Made by a program: the position numbers and the translations under genes. Source: Planctomycetota bacterium (GTDB taxonomy: Bacteria; Planctomycetota; Planctomycetia; Pirellulales; UBA1268). Taken from it: 9,536 nucleotides of DNA. The notes under the pieces are model-generated. The model had not been told where the DNA came from and searched no databases. It worked only from the letters and a program-made list of their open reading frames with translations. The stretch is taken from NCBI GenBank assembly GCA_003669255.1, contig QWPO01000092.1:1-9536 (forward strand), in the 5' to 3' direction. Positions 1 through 6,047 of this stretch are shown here, piece by piece (the stretch's first letter is position 1; every line of letters starts with the position of its first letter).

Positions 1-1083
1 ACGCACCTCGAGTTTTCCGACGTCGATCCGCCGCTCGACGCCGCCGGCGGACTGCCCGGTTGGATCGAACGTGTCGTCGCGCTGCGACGCGGGCGAGCCA
101 GCGGTACCGCGGCGGATCGCCAGGTCGCTGCAGCGATCCGTCGAGGGCTCGACGAGTCGGCGGCCCACGGGGTGACGGCGGTCGGCGAAATCTCCACGGG
201 GATTCCGGTCGGCGGGTATCCGGCCGGGGGGCCGCGACTGCGGATCTTTCGTGAGGCCCTCGGTCTGTCTGCCGAATCGGCGACGCAGGCCCGGACGGAG
301 GCGATTCGCGACGTTGGACGCCTGCTCGCCGCGGGAGTGTCGGCCGGCATCTCTCCGCATGCGCCCTATTCCGTCGCTGCTCCGCAGGCAGCCTGCCTGA
401 TCGCCGCGGCCCGAAACTGCGACGTCCCGCTGGCGATGCACGTCGCCGAGAGCGAGGCGGAGGCCGACCTGTTCCGCTCAGGAACCGGTCCCTTTCGCGA
501 ACTCTTCGAACGACTTGGGGTGTGGCCGCCGGGCGGGCCGGCACTCCTTTCGGCGGCTGAGTGGATCTCGCGACTTGCCCGCGGCCCGCGGGGCGTCGTC
601 GTCCACGGCACGCACCTCGGCCGCGATCCGGATGCGCTCGCTCGGCTCACCCGGCACCGCGACCGGCTCTGCGTGGCCGTCTGCCCGCGGACGACACGTG
701 CGCTCTCCGGCAGCCTCCCGCCCGTCGGCCTCTTTCGGGAGGCCGGAGTCCGCGTGGCGATCGGCACCGACAGCCGTGCCTCGAACCCGGATCTCTCGGT
801 GCTCGCCGAGTGCCGCACACTCGCTGCGGCGGGCATCGTGTCACCTGAGGAGGCACTCCGCATGGCCACGGTGAATGCGGCCTGGGCTCTCGGCTTCGAG
901 CGGTCGTGCGGCATCCTCGCCCCTGGCCGTCCGGCCGACCTTGCGATTCTCGTTCCCACGACAGCCTGCGCCGATCCCTACGAGGCGATCCTCGACCCGT
1001 CGACGCGGATCATCGCCACGCTCCGCGCCGGCCGCACGATCGCGGGCTCGCTCGAGGGCATGGTTCAAGCCGACCGGCCGTAA
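1..1083 (+). CDS. Amidohydrolase, aminodeoxyfutalosine deaminase-like (5' end cut by window)
   Basis: The frame is open from the first base to the TAA at 1081-1083, giving 360 visible residues; the N-terminus lies outside the window. It starts with THLEFSD, which looks like the second half of the HxH metal motif (HTHLEFS) of the amidohydrolase superfamily. Further metal and active-site motifs follow: SPHAPYS (His about visible residue 120), MHVAESEAE (His about 147), VHGTH (about 202-205) and GTDSRASNPDL (Asp about 257). The CPRTTRAL and GTDSxASN block resembles aminodeoxyfutalosine deaminases of the futalosine menaquinone pathway more than MtaD/SsnA-type deaminases, but these relatives are close and substrate cannot be fixed from sequence alone. 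A cytoplasmic metal-dependent deaminase is the safe call. The gene converges on the protease gene, with a repeat-filled gap between. A small hairpin, CGGCC-GTAA-GGCCG, spans the stop codon. Confidence 0.85.
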   Translation, partial: THLEFSDVDPPLDAAGGLPGWIERVVALRRGRASGTAADRQVAAAIRRGLDESAAHGVTAVGEISTGIPVGGYPAGGPRLRIFREALGLSAESATQARTEAIRDVGRLLAAGVSAGISPHAPYSVAAPQAACLIAAARNCDVPLAMHVAESEAEADLFRSGTGPFRELFERLGVWPPGGPALLSAAEWISRLARGPRGVVVHGTHLGRDPDALARLTRHRDRLCVAVCPRTTRALSGSLPPVGLFREAGVRVAIGTDSRASNPDLSVLAECRTLAAAGIVSPEEALRMATVNAAWALGFERSCGILAPGRPADLAILVPTTACADPYEAILDPSTRIIATLRAGRTIAGSLEGMVQADRP

Positions 1084-1130
1084 GGCCGCGGGCTGAGGCA
1101 CAACGCACTCCATGTGATCGAGTAAAGGAG

Positions 1131-1270
1131 GTGAGGGGCTGCCCATGCCCCGAGAGCCGGCGTTGCTTTCTCCGCGAAGCCAGGATGGCGAAGCGGAGAA
1201 AGCATCGAGCGAGTGAAGGGTAGGATGCCCGCAGCGAGCGTCCGGCGATGGGGCGTGGGCAGCCCCTCAC
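1131..1270 (+). repeat. Structured inverted-repeat element, copy 1 (140 bp)
   Basis: The ends form a 21-bp terminal inverted repeat, 1131-1151 against 1250-1270, with 20 of 21 identical and the exception a G-T wobble (core GGGGCTGCCC). Inside, GCCGG (1156-1160) can pair with CCGGC (1242-1246). An 11-bp perfect stem pairs 1165-1175 (GCTTTCTCCGC) with 1193-1203 and is capped by GCC-AGGAT-GGC (1179-1189) across a symmetric 3x3 internal loop. A second hairpin is GGGT-AGGAT-GCCC (1218-1230). The same element occurs reverse-complemented at 6048-6178, roughly 85% identical, with paired changes that keep the stems. No protein of useful length is encoded and no target-site duplication is obvious. It lies 47 bp after the amidohydrolase stop, in sense orientation. 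It may be a MITE-like or REP-like mobile repeat, or a structured RNA; the sequence does not decide between them. Confidence 0.8.
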
Positions 1271-1286
1271 CGGCACGATGGACAGA

Positions 1287-1309
1287 CACAGGTTGAAAAC
1301 CTGTGCTAC
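1287..1309 (-). repeat. REP-type palindrome 1 (GTAG + hairpin)
   Basis: On the minus strand this reads GTAG, then CACAGGTT-TTC-AACCTGTG, an 8-bp perfect stem with a 3-nt loop. It is identical over 23 bp to the plus-strand palindrome at 6192-6214, and the identity runs on for six more bases (CGGGGGG side). GTAG at the foot of a short hairpin is the known signature of REP sequences mobilised by RAYT/TnpA_REP enzymes. It lies 16 bp beyond structured element copy 1, in the gap between two convergent genes. Confidence 0.8.
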
Positions 1310-1361
1310 GGGGGGGAAACCCAGAGCCGCGATCTCCGTCAGCACACTGGCCTGTCCAACG

Positions 1362-2678
1362 TCAGCGAACTGGGGACACGAGTCGGAGGATGTCGGCGGC
1401 TGGGACGCACATGTTGAGCCCCATCTGAAAGTCGCCTGGCGGGGCCTCCTCATCCCGTCGGTCGCCGTGGAGTGCGTCGTCGGAGGCGTAGACGGCCAGC
1501 GTGCTCGACACCATGCCCACCACGTTGCCGCGATCATCCACGAGCGGGCCGCCACTGGAGCCGACAGCGAAATCGACGGTCGTGGTGAACATCGTCTTCG
1601 CCTGTCCGTCGGCGCGGTGCACGAAGTAGCGAGAGAGGATCCCTTCGGTGAACGAGTAGAGGGCGCCGTCGGGGTGGCTGAGGGCGTGGAGCCGCTGGCC
1701 GGGCTTGGCGCCGGCGATGAGCGGCAGGGCGGGAAGGCGATCGACACCCCCGAGCCGGCAGATCGCGATGTCGGCGAACGGGCTCACGGCGAGGATCTCC
1801 GTGACCGGATGGATGACCCCGTCGGCCGTCTCCGCCGCCAGCACGGGCGCACCCGGCAGGTCGACGACGTGGTAGTTGGTCACCACGATGCCGGCAGGGG
1901 CGATCACGAAGCCCGTCGCCAGCGAGAGGTCGTGCCGGTCTTCCTCGGCCGCGGGCTCGAGCGCCACCATCACCACCACGCTTTTTCGCACCAGTTCGAA
2001 AAGATCCTCGCTCGAGAGAGGCCGGTCGGACGGTGCGGTGAGTTCGACGCGGCAGGGCTCGATGGTCGCCCGCGACAGCAAGTCGTCGAGAGGTACTCCC
2101 CGGCCGGAGGTGACGAGTTCCCGAGCCCCGTCCTCCAGCCGTCGCAGCCGTTCGTCGTCGGTTGGCCCTGGATCGGCCGGCGGCCGTTCGTACTCCGCGA
2201 GGATCTCCAGCAGCACGAGCCGCGTGGAGGGATCGTCGTCGCAGAGGTCGATCGCCCGGCGGTGCATCGCGATCCCCTCGGCGCGGCTGCCGGTCATGAC
2301 GAGGGCTCGGGCACAGGTCTCGAGCACCTGCACGTCGTCGCCTGCCGTGATCTCATAAGCCTTGCGGGCGGCGCGGAGGGCAAGCGGCAGGTCGCGCTGC
2401 GGTAGGGCGTCATCGGTGAGGATGCCCCAGGCCAGTGAGTCGAGCATGAGAGCGTCGTCGGCGTGATCTCGCAGGATCTGTGCGCCGACCGCGGCCGCCG
2501 CCTGCGCGCCGTCGGGCTCGGCCAGCTGGGTGAAGTAGTCGTCGACGAGGTCTGTGGTTTCGGCCGCAGGCTCCGCGTCGGCGACCGCCGGCGCCGCCAC
2601 GGCCACGGCGGAGAATCCGCCCACGCTCCACGCGAGCAGAGCCGTGGCCAAGCAATGCTGGTGAAAGCGGGCAGGCAT
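1362..2678 (-). CDS. Secreted trypsin-like serine protease with TPR-like N-terminal region
   Basis: The product has 438 residues. The start is hydrophobic (ALLAWSVGGFSAVAVAAPAV, about residues 13-32), consistent with a Sec signal peptide ending near AVAAP or AVADA, so the protein is probably periplasmic or exported. Residues 45-165 are helical and TPR-like, with SLAWGILTD and ALRAARKAYEIT followed by a repeat-like ARALVMTGSRAEGIAMHRRAI. Residues 225-435 are a trypsin-like (DegP/S1-type) domain with the full triad: His270 in TNYHVV, Asp303 in FADIAI, and Ser375 in GSSGGPLV. No PDZ domain follows, unlike DegP. The ATG at 2678 is 27 bp after the hisG stop on the same strand, so it probably shares the hisE-hisG transcript; no clear Shine-Dalgarno is seen. 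The substrate is unknown and no functional link with histidine synthesis is evident. Confidence 0.88.
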   Translation of the reverse strand: MPARFHQHCLATALLAWSVGGFSAVAVAAPAVADAEPAAETTDLVDDYFTQLAEPDGAQAAAAVGAQILRDHADDALMLDSLAWGILTDDALPQRDLPLALRAARKAYEITAGDDVQVLETCARALVMTGSRAEGIAMHRRAIDLCDDDPSTRLVLLEILAEYERPPADPGPTDDERLRRLEDGARELVTSGRGVPLDDLLSRATIEPCRVELTAPSDRPLSSEDLFELVRKSVVVMVALEPAAEEDRHDLSLATGFVIAPAGIVVTNYHVVDLPGAPVLAAETADGVIHPVTEILAVSPFADIAICRLGGVDRLPALPLIAGAKPGQRLHALSHPDGALYSFTEGILSRYFVHRADGQAKTMFTTTVDFAVGSSGGPLVDDRGNVVGMVSSTLAVYASDDALHGDRRDEEAPPGDFQMGLNMCVPAADILRLVSPVR

Positions 2679-2705
2679 GGGGGCGTCACTCGCCGTCTGG
2701 GGACG

Positions 2706-3575
2706 TCAGAGCCTGCAGTTGCCGATTCGCGTCTCGATGATCGCGGAGGCACCGATTGCCTCGAGCTTCTCCATCACGGCATGGACCTCGCCCCGCTTCA
2801 CCATCGCCCGGACGGCGCACCATGAGGCGTCTTCCAGGGCCATGACCGTGGGCGAGTTGAACCCAGGCGTGATCTTTTCCGCCTCGGCCAGCTGCGTCCG
2901 GGGCACGTTGTATTCCAGCAGTGACCAGCTGCGGGCGATCACGATCCCTTCGAGCCTGCGGACGATCCGGTCGGCCAGCGCGGTGTCGTGCAGGCCGGGG
3001 TGCCCGATGAGCACGGTCTCGTAGCGGCCGATCTCGTCGAGGACATGCAGCCGGTTTGCGGCGAGCGTGCTGCCAGTCTCGACGAGGTCAACGATCGCGT
3101 CGGCCACGCCCAGGGCGATCATCACCTCCACGCTGCCCGTCAGTTCCACGAAGTGGGCTTCGACGCCACGGTCGGCGAGCCAGCGGCGGGTGATCCGCGG
3201 AAAGCTGGTCGCGATCCGGCGGCCGGCGAGCTTCTTCGGGTCATCGATGGTCGCATCGTCGGGCACGCAGAGGGCGAGCCGGCAGGTGCCCACGCCGAGA
3301 TCGAGCCGGTGAACCACCTCGGCGCCGCTCTCAGCCACGAGGTCGGCCCCCGTGATCCCGAGGTCGATCGCCCCCTCGGCCGTGAGCACCGGGATGTCAT
3401 CAGTGCGGAGGAACGTCACCTCCACCGGCATGTCTTTGCAGCGGGCGAAGAGGCTTCGCTCGGTGCGGCGAAAGGAAAGCCCGGCGTCGCCGAGCAGCTG
3501 TGCGGAGAGTTCGGCGAGCCGACCCTTGCTCGGCACCCCGATCCTGAGCAGCCGGTCCTGACGGTTGTCGCTCAT
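2706..3575 (-). CDS. hisG: ATP phosphoribosyltransferase, long form
   Basis: HisG catalyses the first step of histidine synthesis, joining ATP and PRPP to make phosphoribosyl-ATP in the cytoplasm. The 289-residue protein begins LRIGVPSKGRL, typical of the family. It contains AIDLGITGADLV (69-80) and the PRPP-binding loop DLVETGSTL (163-171). From about residue 216 it carries the C-terminal ACT-like domain (ending ETRIGNCRL), which in long-form HisG mediates hexamer formation and histidine feedback. A long-form enzyme does not need the HisZ partner. The start ATG at 3575 overlaps the hisE stop in an ATGA arrangement and is preceded by a strong Shine-Dalgarno, AAGGGAGGA, indicating translational coupling. 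The protease gene follows after 27 bp. Confidence 0.96.
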   Translation of the reverse strand: MSDNRQDRLLRIGVPSKGRLAELSAQLLGDAGLSFRRTERSLFARCKDMPVEVTFLRTDDIPVLTAEGAIDLGITGADLVAESGAEVVHRLDLGVGTCRLALCVPDDATIDDPKKLAGRRIATSFPRITRRWLADRGVEAHFVELTGSVEVMIALGVADAIVDLVETGSTLAANRLHVLDEIGRYETVLIGHPGLHDTALADRIVRRLEGIVIARSWSLLEYNVPRTQLAEAEKITPGFNSPTVMALEDASWCAVRAMVKRGEVHAVMEKLEAIGASAIIETRIGNCRL

Positions 3576-3940
3576 GGCGATCCTCCCTTGTCGCTTGCGG
3601 TGCGGGCCGCCTTCTCGTCGAGTCCGGAGACGCCGAACCGGCGGGCGAGTTCCCGCTCGACACTGGCGAGGGGAACGTCGCGGCAGGCCAGCAGCACGAG
3701 GGCGTGATAGAACAGGTCTGCCGCCTCGGCGACCACGCGGTCGTCGGTCTCCCCGCAGGCCGCGCGGACGAGTTCCTCAGCCTCCTCCGTGACCTTCGCG
3801 CCAGCCCCCACCGGGCCGCTCGCGAGCAGTTTCGTGGTGTAGGATCGGGCGGAGGGGTCGGCCTTTCGGGAGGCGATCACGCTCTCCAGGGCTTCGAACA
3901 CCTCACCGCAGCGGCGGGGCGATGGACTCGGATCAGGCAC
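3572..3940 (-). CDS. hisE: Phosphoribosyl-ATP pyrophosphatase
   Basis: HisE removes pyrophosphate from phosphoribosyl-ATP, the second step of histidine synthesis. The hallmark MazG-like helices are present: KVTEEAEELVRAA (about 49-61, the metal-binding ExxE/EExxE acidic cluster) and EAADLFYHALVLLACRDVPL (72-91). It is a free-standing HisE with no HisI domain attached. The start is uncertain. GTG at 3940 gives 122 residues; GTG at 3901 gives 109 and avoids overlap with miaA; ATG at 4024 gives 150 but adds sequence that looks non-conserved and Arg-rich. HisE proteins usually have about 90-120 residues, so 3940 or 3901 is favoured. The TGA stop overlaps the hisG ATG by 4 bp. Confidence 0.92.
   Translation of the reverse strand: MPDPSPSPRRCGEVFEALESVIASRKADPSARSYTTKLLASGPVGAGAKVTEEAEELVRAACGETDDRVVAEAADLFYHALVLLACRDVPLASVERELARRFGVSGLDEKAARTASDKGGSP
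3581..3589 (-). promoter_or_regulatory. Strong Shine-Dalgarno for hisG inside the end of hisE
   Basis: The minus strand reads AAGGGAGGA, ending about five bases before the hisG ATG at 3575. It is one of the best ribosome binding sites in the window. It fixes the hisG start and, with the ATGA overlap, supports coupled translation of hisE and hisG. Confidence 0.75.
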
Positions 3941-4923
3941 GGTCAACGACGACTCCCGAAGACCCGCAGCCCGGCGGGGCCGGATCGTCCGGCCCACCGT
4001 GTGCGGGGACCACAACTCTAGCATGCAACCCGGCCGAAACCGGCCACCCCGCCCCACGCCTCGGGGATGACTGCTGGTTCCTGTCGGGGCCGACCGCCTC
4101 GGGCAAATCGGCGCTGGCGATTCCACTGGCCCGTCGCCTTGGTGCCGAGATCGTGAGCGTCGATTCGATGGCCGTCTACCGGGGGCTCGACGTGGGCACC
4201 GCGAAGCCGACCACCGCCCAGCGGGCCGCGGTGCCACACCACGTGGTGGACGTGGTCCCGGCGGCGGAGCCCTACAGCATCGCGCAGTGGCTCGCAGACG
4301 CCTCGCGGGCGGTCACGGACTGCCGGTCGCGTGGCCGGGGCATTCTCTTCGTCGGCGGCACACCGCTGTACCTGCGGGCTCTTCGTGACGGCCTGGCTCC
4401 GCTGCCACCAGCCAATCCCGAGCTCCGTCGGCGGCTTGCCGAGGAGGCGACGGCACGCGGCCCCGAGGCTCTCCATGGCCGCCTCGCTGGCATCGACCCG
4501 GCCTCGGCAGCCCGGATCCATCCCCGGGACGCGAAGCGGATCATCCGGGCCCTGGAGGTCGCCGAGACGACCGGCCAGCCTCTCTCCCACGCCTTCGCCC
4601 CGGCCTCGAATCCGCTCTTCGAGTCGCGGTTGATGGTCGTCGACCTGCCGCGGGCGGTTCTCTACGACCGGATCGACCGCCGCGTGGAGCGGATGTTTGC
4701 GGAGGGCCTCATCGAGGAGACCCGCGAGGCCCTCGCGGCCCCCGGCGGCATCGGCCCCACGGCCCGGCAGGCGGCCGGCTACACCGAGGCCATCGAACTC
4801 CTCGAGGGCCGCCTCGACCTCCCTGAGGCGATCTGTCGCACGCAGCAGCGGACGCGTCAGCTCGCGAAGCGGCAGCTCACGTGGCTGCGAAGTTTTTCCG
4901 CAGCCACGTGGATCGCGGCATGA
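3922..4923 (+). CDS. miaA: tRNA dimethylallyltransferase
   Basis: MiaA transfers the dimethylallyl group to N6 of A37 in tRNAs that read codons starting with U. The 333-residue product has the P-loop GPTASGKS (56-63), DSMAVYRGLDVGTAKP (81-96, substrate-binding Asp and Thr), VGGTPLYLRAL (144-154), RDAKRIIRALEV (202-213), the AAGYTEAI element (284-291) and the C-terminal tRNA-binding QRTRQLAKRQLTW (309-321). About 52 residues precede the first core strand; they look unconserved and Pro/Gly/Thr-rich. ATG 3922 is the only conventional start in this frame before the P-loop, so the extension is kept, although it overlaps the 5' end of divergent hisE. No Shine-Dalgarno is clear. A 12-bp perfect inverted repeat lies in the last codons. 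The gene converges on the amidotransferase homologue. Confidence 0.93.
   Translation: MDSDQARSTTTPEDPQPGGAGSSGPPCAGTTTLACNPAETGHPAPRLGDDCWFLSGPTASGKSALAIPLARRLGAEIVSVDSMAVYRGLDVGTAKPTTAQRAAVPHHVVDVVPAAEPYSIAQWLADASRAVTDCRSRGRGILFVGGTPLYLRALRDGLAPLPPANPELRRRLAEEATARGPEALHGRLAGIDPASAARIHPRDAKRIIRALEVAETTGQPLSHAFAPASNPLFESRLMVVDLPRAVLYDRIDRRVERMFAEGLIEETREALAAPGGIGPTARQAAGYTEAIELLEGRLDLPEAICRTQQRTRQLAKRQLTWLRSFSAATWIAA
4878..4910 (+). other. Perfect 12-bp inverted repeat in the 3' end of miaA
   Basis: CACGTGGCTGCG (4878-4889) is the exact reverse complement of 4899-4910, with a 9-nt loop AAGTTTTTC. It lies within the coding sequence, ending 13 bp before the end of the stop codon. No T-run follows on either strand, so it is not a classic intrinsic terminator. 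It could still act as a transcript-end stem or a protein-binding dyad; each arm also contains the CACGTG palindrome. Confidence 0.6.
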
Positions 4924-4943
4924 TCCCACGTCCCCCGCGGCCC

Positions 4944-4961
4944 CGGGTGGAACACCACCCG
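4944..4961. other. Weak hairpin between convergent miaA and amidotransferase homologue
   Basis: CGGGTGG-AACA-CCACCCG is a 7-bp perfect stem with a 4-nt loop, 20 bp after the miaA stop. It has no T-run on either side. It is the only clear structure in the 189-bp gap 4924-5112; nothing else there could be supported as a gene or site. It might help end both transcripts, but the evidence is only the fold and its position. Confidence 0.35.
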
Positions 4962-5112
4962 AAGGCTGCGGGCCGGACGCGGTATCGTCATGAAATTGGC
5001 GGCTGAACCCAGACTCGCGAAACCCGGCTGCGGGGCGGGACGAGCTGGCTCGCCAACGGCAGGATAGCCGACGCTCGCCATCCTCGCCCCGATCCCTTCG
5101 CCTACCCAGCCG

Positions 5113-5859
5113 TTATGCGACCAGCTTCACCGCCGGCTGCTCGCCGGTGATGCCGATGATGAACTCCTCGAAGATCTTGACGTCGAGCGCCGAGGCGGTC
5201 TCGGCTTCGGGGTGAAACTGCACGCCGATTGCGGTCCAGTTTTCAACGGCGCTCTCGATCGCCTCGACCACGCCGTCCGGAGCGCGGGCAGTGACCTTGA
5301 AGCTCGCCGCCACGTCGTCGATGGCCATGTGGTGCATGCTATTCACGCGAATCTCGCCGTCGCCATACACCCGCTCCATCGCGGAGCCCGACTCGACGAG
5401 CAGAGCATGCCGGTGGGCCAGGTCGGTCGGATCCTTGTGGGGGATCGACTTCGGCAGATCTTCGGGGATGTGGAGGAACAGCGTGCCCCCTTCGGTGATG
5501 TTGATGAGCTGCATGCCGCTACCGATTGCGAGCACGGGCATGTGGCGGGCGCAGATGTGCTTGGCGAGCATCCGGTCGAAGTCTTCGCGGCGGGTGTCCA
5601 TCGGCCGGACGGCCGGGTGGGGCATGTAGCCGTCGCGGCGGGGGTCGAGGTCGGCACCGCCGACCATGACCACGCCGTCGAGCAGGTCGAGAAGGCGAAC
5701 GACATCATCTTCCTCGGCCAGGGGCGGCAGGATCACCGGGATGCCACCGGAGGCCGTAATGCCGTCGTAGTAGCCTGCGGCGACGAACGAGAGGGCCGCG
5801 TGCTCCTTGCGGGTCGAACGGTAGTCGGTGTTGATGCCGATGAGGGGCTTGGCTGCCAT
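5113..5859 (-). CDS. PuuD-like class I glutamine amidotransferase (peptidase C26) homologue lacking the nucleophile Cys
   Basis: The 248-residue protein has the fold signature of gamma-glutamyl-GABA hydrolases: KPLIGINTDYR (4-14), DGVVMVGGADLDP (61-73), NSMHHMAID (173-181) and QFHPE (214-218), whose His216 and Glu218 would complete the catalytic triad. The nucleophile elbow, normally AICRGMQ, reads AIGSGMQ (111-117): Gly113 replaces the catalytic Cys and Ser114 replaces the Arg. The codons are GGT AGC and the frame is intact, so this is not a simple frameshift. It is therefore likely to lack classical amidase activity, perhaps serving a binding or altered catalytic role; Ser114 is displaced by one residue from the nucleophile position. 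A Shine-Dalgarno GGAGG lies 11 nt before the ATG. A long repeat-filled leader separates it from the methyltransferase gene on the same strand. Confidence 0.85.
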   Translation of the reverse strand: MAAKPLIGINTDYRSTRKEHAALSFVAAGYYDGITASGGIPVILPPLAEEDDVVRLLDLLDGVVMVGGADLDPRRDGYMPHPAVRPMDTRREDFDRMLAKHICARHMPVLAIGSGMQLINITEGGTLFLHIPEDLPKSIPHKDPTDLAHRHALLVESGSAMERVYGDGEIRVNSMHHMAIDDVAASFKVTARAPDGVVEAIESAVENWTAIGVQFHPEAETASALDVKIFEEFIIGITGEQPAVKLVA

Positions 5860-5870
5860 GGTTGAAGGAT

Positions 5871-5875
5871 CCTCC
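5871..5875 (-). promoter_or_regulatory. Shine-Dalgarno for the amidotransferase homologue
   Basis: GGAGG on the minus strand lies 11 nt before the ATG at 5859. The spacing is slightly long but usable, and it supports this start. Confidence 0.55.
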
Positions 5876-5887
5876 GTGAAAAGTCAT

Positions 5888-5905
5888 CCCGACATCCATG
5901 TCGGG
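5888..5905. promoter_or_regulatory. 18-bp palindrome in the leader of the amidotransferase homologue
   Basis: CCCGACAT-CC-ATGTCGGG is a perfect 8-bp dyad with a 2-bp centre, about 28 bp upstream of the start codon and just before the Shine-Dalgarno. This could be an operator for a dimeric regulator or a leader hairpin affecting translation. It may instead be another dispersed repeat; no second copy is seen in the window. Confidence 0.4.
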
Positions 5906-5957
5906 CTTGGCGGCGAACGTATCGGCCGCAAGGGCAGTCGCAAGCTTTTTTCGGATT

Positions 5958-5986
5958 TTGTGGTGGCGGCACCCGTGCCACCACAA
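5958..5986. repeat. 10-bp-stem hairpin in the repeat island
   Basis: TTGTGGTGGC (5958-5967) pairs perfectly with GCCACCACAA (5977-5986) across a 9-nt loop; an alternative inner stem GGCAC-CC-GTGCC (5968-5979) is also possible. A T-run (TTTTTT at 5946-5951) lies on the 5' side on the plus strand, the wrong side for a plus-strand terminator; on the minus strand it is an A-run. It is more likely a repeat or structural element than a terminator. Confidence 0.5.
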
Positions 5987-5991
5987 GATCG

Positions 5992-6016
5992 GGTGCTAGC
6001 ACGCCCGGTGCTAGCA
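5992..6016 (+). repeat. Tandem pair of GGTGCTAGCA, 15-bp period
   Basis: GGTGCTAGCA occurs at 5992-6001 and again at 6007-6016, each containing the 8-bp palindrome TGCTAGCA. Two dyads spaced 15 bp apart, centre to centre, could bind a protein cooperatively. Equally, they may be part of the dispersed-repeat cluster around them. No promoter can be assigned with confidence nearby. Confidence 0.45.
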
Positions 6017-6047
6017 TCCGGCGTTCTGAATACGGTCGCCCCCGCTC

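Noticed and set aside
1075..1088. CGGCC-GTAA-GGCCG hairpin over the amidohydrolase stop codon
   Set aside because: A 5-bp stem in GC-rich DNA is expected often by chance, and no T-run follows. Noted only as a curiosity because the loop has GNRA form.
1248..2405. Long plus-strand open frame (385 codons) opposite the protease gene
   Set aside because: It is antisense to a protein with signal peptide and full catalytic triad, starts inside the repeat element, and its translation (His/Gly/Arg/Asp-rich) shows no domain. High GC makes long shadow frames common.
4018..4929. Minus-strand frame of 303 codons opposite miaA
   Set aside because: It is the shadow of a clear MiaA gene and has no recognisable motif.
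5941..5986. Intrinsic terminator made of the T-run and the TTGTGGTGGC hairpin
   Set aside because: The T-run precedes the hairpin on the plus strand and is an A-run after it on the minus strand, so it fits neither direction.
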